64,000 nucleotides of DNA from Georgfuchsia sp049276455. GTDB taxonomy: Bacteria; Pseudomonadota; Gammaproteobacteria; Burkholderiales; Rhodocyclaceae. Location of the stretch: contig JBASWL010000076.1 of assembly GCA_049276455.1 (NCBI GenBank), positions 1 through 64,000 on the forward strand, written 5' to 3'. A model generated the notes under the pieces. That model searched no databases. It had not been told where the DNA came from and worked only from the letters and a program-made list of their open reading frames with translations. Of this stretch, positions 62,163 through 64,000 are shown in pieces; position 1 is the first letter of the stretch; each line of letters begins with the position of its first letter. A program made the position numbers and the translations under genes.

Positions 62163-62534
62163 CTATTCGTAGGTGCGAAGTCGCGCCAGTTCGCCGTTCA
62201 GCCATAGGCCGCTTGGCATCGTTACGCCGTCGCCGCACTTGACGGTGTAGTCGCGACCGCTGAAGCTGCTTTTGGATGCGGCCCGCTCAATGAAATCTTC
62301 GGCGGTATTGATCTGGTTTCTTGCCGCCAGGTAGCGGTACTTGTCGCGCAAGTGCGCCTGCGCCTGGCTCGAGTCATACCAACTGCCGTTGCGATTGAAG
62401 GCGCAGCCCGATCCCTCGACATACCCCAGCAGGAAATTGACTTCGACTTGCGCGGCGATGGGGGTCTCCGCCAGCACGGGAGAACTCTGGAGCAGTCCGA
62501 ATATCATCAGCGAGGCGATTGCACGTGGGATCAT
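62163..62534 (-). CDS. DUF5329 family periplasmic protein
   Basis: 123 residues with a signal peptide ending VLAE, then EVNFLLGYVEGSGCAFNRNG and WYDSSQAQAHLRDKYRYL, the DUF5329 pattern with two conserved cysteines (C45, C99). Function is unknown. Its ATG overlaps the stop of the phospholipase-D-like gene as ATGA, and this pairing hints at a shared role. Confidence 0.82.
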   Translation of the reverse strand: MIPRAIASLMIFGLLQSSPVLAETPIAAQVEVNFLLGYVEGSGCAFNRNGSWYDSSQAQAHLRDKYRYLAARNQINTAEDFIERAASKSSFSGRDYTVKCGDGVTMPSGLWLNGELARLRTYE

Positions 62535-64000
62535 AATTCGTCATCCAGTGGAAGCAGCGCCAGTAAATGAACCTGTATCCGCTGCCAGGCGCTGCGTGCC
62601 GGCTCGGTGTCGTACTCGACGGCTTTGCCGTCTTCCTGCGTGCGCCAGACCAGCGCGGACGAGCTGCCCGCTTCGTTCGGACGCAAGGCCAAGGTGTAGG
62701 CGTTGACCGGCTGCGCCATCGCGTCGAAACGCGCGGCGATCTGCTGCGCCAGCTCCGGGCTGTCGATGATCAGGCCAATCTCGGTGTTGAGATGCATTGA
62801 CCGCTGGTCGAAATTCATCGAACCGATGAACAGTCTTTGGCGGTCGAATACGAACAGCTTCGCATGCAGCGAATAGTTGCCGAAGCGCGACATCGCCCTG
62901 GTTTGTCCGCTGCCCCGGGTGTTGCCCAACAGCGAGCGGATCTCGTACAGCTCGACGCCACTTTCCAGCAGCGGAACCCGGTAATGCATGTAGCCTGACT
63001 GCGCCAGCAATACCGTCGCCGACTCGAGAGAACTGGTGAGGATACGGACGCGAACATTGCGTTGACGCAAATCCTTGAACAAGCGCATGCCTTCGTCACC
63101 CGGGATGAAGTATGGCGTCACCATCAGCAGTTCGGACTGAACCGCGCCGGCGGCGGCGGCGACAGACCGATGCATCAGGCGGCCCACCATATCGCCGTTT
63201 TCGACTTTCTTCTTGTCGGGGCTGTCGGCGATCAGATGCGCGTGCGCCCAGATCAGGGGCAGTCGGCCAGAGATCATGCCGTTGAACGGCTCGCCGGCGT
63301 CAATCGTTTTCGCATAATCGACCCCGCCCACTTCCGCTTTGCGGCTTTCTTCGTGCAAGTCTTCGCGATGCTCGGTCAGGGCGGCATGCGTTGTTCCGCT
63401 CCTGGACAAGGCCTCGGCCGGAATCGAAAGTCCGTTGTTCCAGAATTCGTCGAAGGTCCATGAGAGCTGCTGCGCGACCGGACCGGCGCCAAACACATCA
63501 TCGTCGGCAAACTGCGAGTCGGGGTCGAGCTGAAAGTATTGATCGCCGACATTGCGGCCGCCGATAAGCACCACGGCATTGTCCACGACCAGCAATTTGT
63601 TGTGCATCCGGTAGTCGAGCCGCGAGTGGTCGAACATGAATTCGATGGCGCGGAGCAGCATGATGTGACCGCGGTAAGCGAAGGGATTGAAGATGCGAAT
63701 CTCGATTTTGGGATGCGCTTCCAGCGCCGCTATCTGCTCGTCGCCGCTTGTCGTTTCTCCGTCATCGACCAGTACGCGCACGCGCACGCCGCGATCGGCC
63801 GCGCGCAGCACGGCGCCGGTCAGCAGCCGGCCGGTATCGTCGCCGCGGAAAATGAAATATTGCAGGTCGAGTGTCCGTTCCGCGGCATTGATCATTTGCA
63901 TTCGGGTCAGGAAGCCTTCGGCCCCTACCGGAATGATGCGGAACCCCGATTTGTCTTCGTGATCCGCTACCTGCTGCTTGAAAGTCTTGCCGAGCCGGGT
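62531..64000 (-). CDS. Phospholipase D / cardiolipin synthase-like protein (N-terminus cut by window edge)
   Basis: 490 codons are visible, and the frame continues past the right edge (GKTFKQQVADHEDKSGFRII precedes the first internal Met). Two HxKxxxxD motifs are present: MHNKLLVVDNAVVLIGGRN, and LHAKLFVFDRQRLFIGSMN with the downstream NFDQRS. The segments VRVLVDDGETTSGDEQIAAL and DDVFGAGPVAQQLSWTFDEFW match the YmdC/ClsC-like branch. It probably makes or remodels cardiolipin; a ClsC-type enzyme is likely but unproven. Confidence 0.88.
   Translation of the reverse strand, partial: TRLGKTFKQQVADHEDKSGFRIIPVGAEGFLTRMQMINAAERTLDLQYFIFRGDDTGRLLTGAVLRAADRGVRVRVLVDDGETTSGDEQIAALEAHPKIEIRIFNPFAYRGHIMLLRAIEFMFDHSRLDYRMHNKLLVVDNAVVLIGGRNVGDQYFQLDPDSQFADDDVFGAGPVAQQLSWTFDEFWNNGLSIPAEALSRSGTTHAALTEHREDLHEESRKAEVGGVDYAKTIDAGEPFNGMISGRLPLIWAHAHLIADSPDKKKVENGDMVGRLMHRSVAAAAGAVQSELLMVTPYFIPGDEGMRLFKDLRQRNVRVRILTSSLESATVLLAQSGYMHYRVPLLESGVELYEIRSLLGNTRGSGQTRAMSRFGNYSLHAKLFVFDRQRLFIGSMNFDQRSMHLNTEIGLIIDSPELAQQIAARFDAMAQPVNAYTLALRPNEAGSSSALVWRTQEDGKAVEYDTEPARSAWQRIQVHLLALLPLDDEL

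Noticed and set aside
1..64000. tRNA, rRNA genes and a replication origin
   Set aside because: I looked for T-loop and anticodon-stem patterns and DnaA-box clusters by eye and found none that hold up; only GTTCGAATC-like fragments inside coding genes such as folC.

Overview
The window reads as a chromosomal segment of a betaproteobacterium with moderate GC content. The gene order asd - fimV - truA - trpF - trpB - trpA - accD - folC - dedD-like - cvpA - purF - metZ is the arrangement known from that class. The bifunctional CysNC, the 7Fe ferredoxin FdxA and many small envelope-stress genes fit the same picture. Genus cannot be decided from the sequence alone.

Layout. Bases 1-13.4 kb hold a housekeeping run on the minus strand for amino-acid, purine, folate and fatty-acid synthesis. 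It ends at the left edge in a cut-off WYL-type regulator. Bases 13.7-23.3 kb hold an entericidin-like peptide, an MFS carrier, aroC, fadD, fdxA, trxA, rho, sppA, gph and rluC. rne, with a long leader and a strong terminator, fills 23.7-26.4 kb. A sulfur-assimilation block lies at 26.5-32.1 kb: a TauE/SafE exporter, cysNC, cysD and divergent cysQ. Between cysQ and cysD sits an IS630-like element whose reading frame runs without a stop into cysD.

From about 32 kb the character changes. Bases 33-62 kb are an accessory stress and envelope region. It holds OmpA-like proteins, lipoproteins, glycine-zipper proteins, a collagen-like lipoprotein, a beta/gamma-crystallin-like protein, BON, SYLF, DUF883, DUF3096 and DUF3309 proteins, and the CbpA/CbpM chaperone pair. 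It also holds four paralogous Crp/Fnr-type regulators. Three of these lie in operons: one with a PLDc_N membrane protein, one with a CheB-CheR-PAS protein plus a PAS protein, and one downstream of a hybrid histidine kinase and a PAS response regulator. The window closes with a DUF5329 protein and a phospholipase-D family protein cut by the right edge.

The main discovery is a recurrent 18-bp palindromic motif of the form TGTRC-N6-GYACA, read as CTGTACG-N4-CGCACAT. About fourteen copies occur, almost all in intergenic DNA upstream of the small envelope genes, the kinase operon and the crp-like genes. Its 5-6-5 geometry is that of Crp/Fnr operators, so it is probably the operator of the local Crp/Fnr paralogs. 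One of the best copies has no protein gene downstream. It faces an approximately 85-nt stretch with a hairpin carrying a C-rich anti-Shine-Dalgarno loop and then a rho-independent terminator, which makes it a strong candidate for an undescribed small RNA in the same regulon. A dispersed repeat of about 120-150 bp (five clear copies) punctuates the same region and in one place supplies the stop codons of two converging genes.
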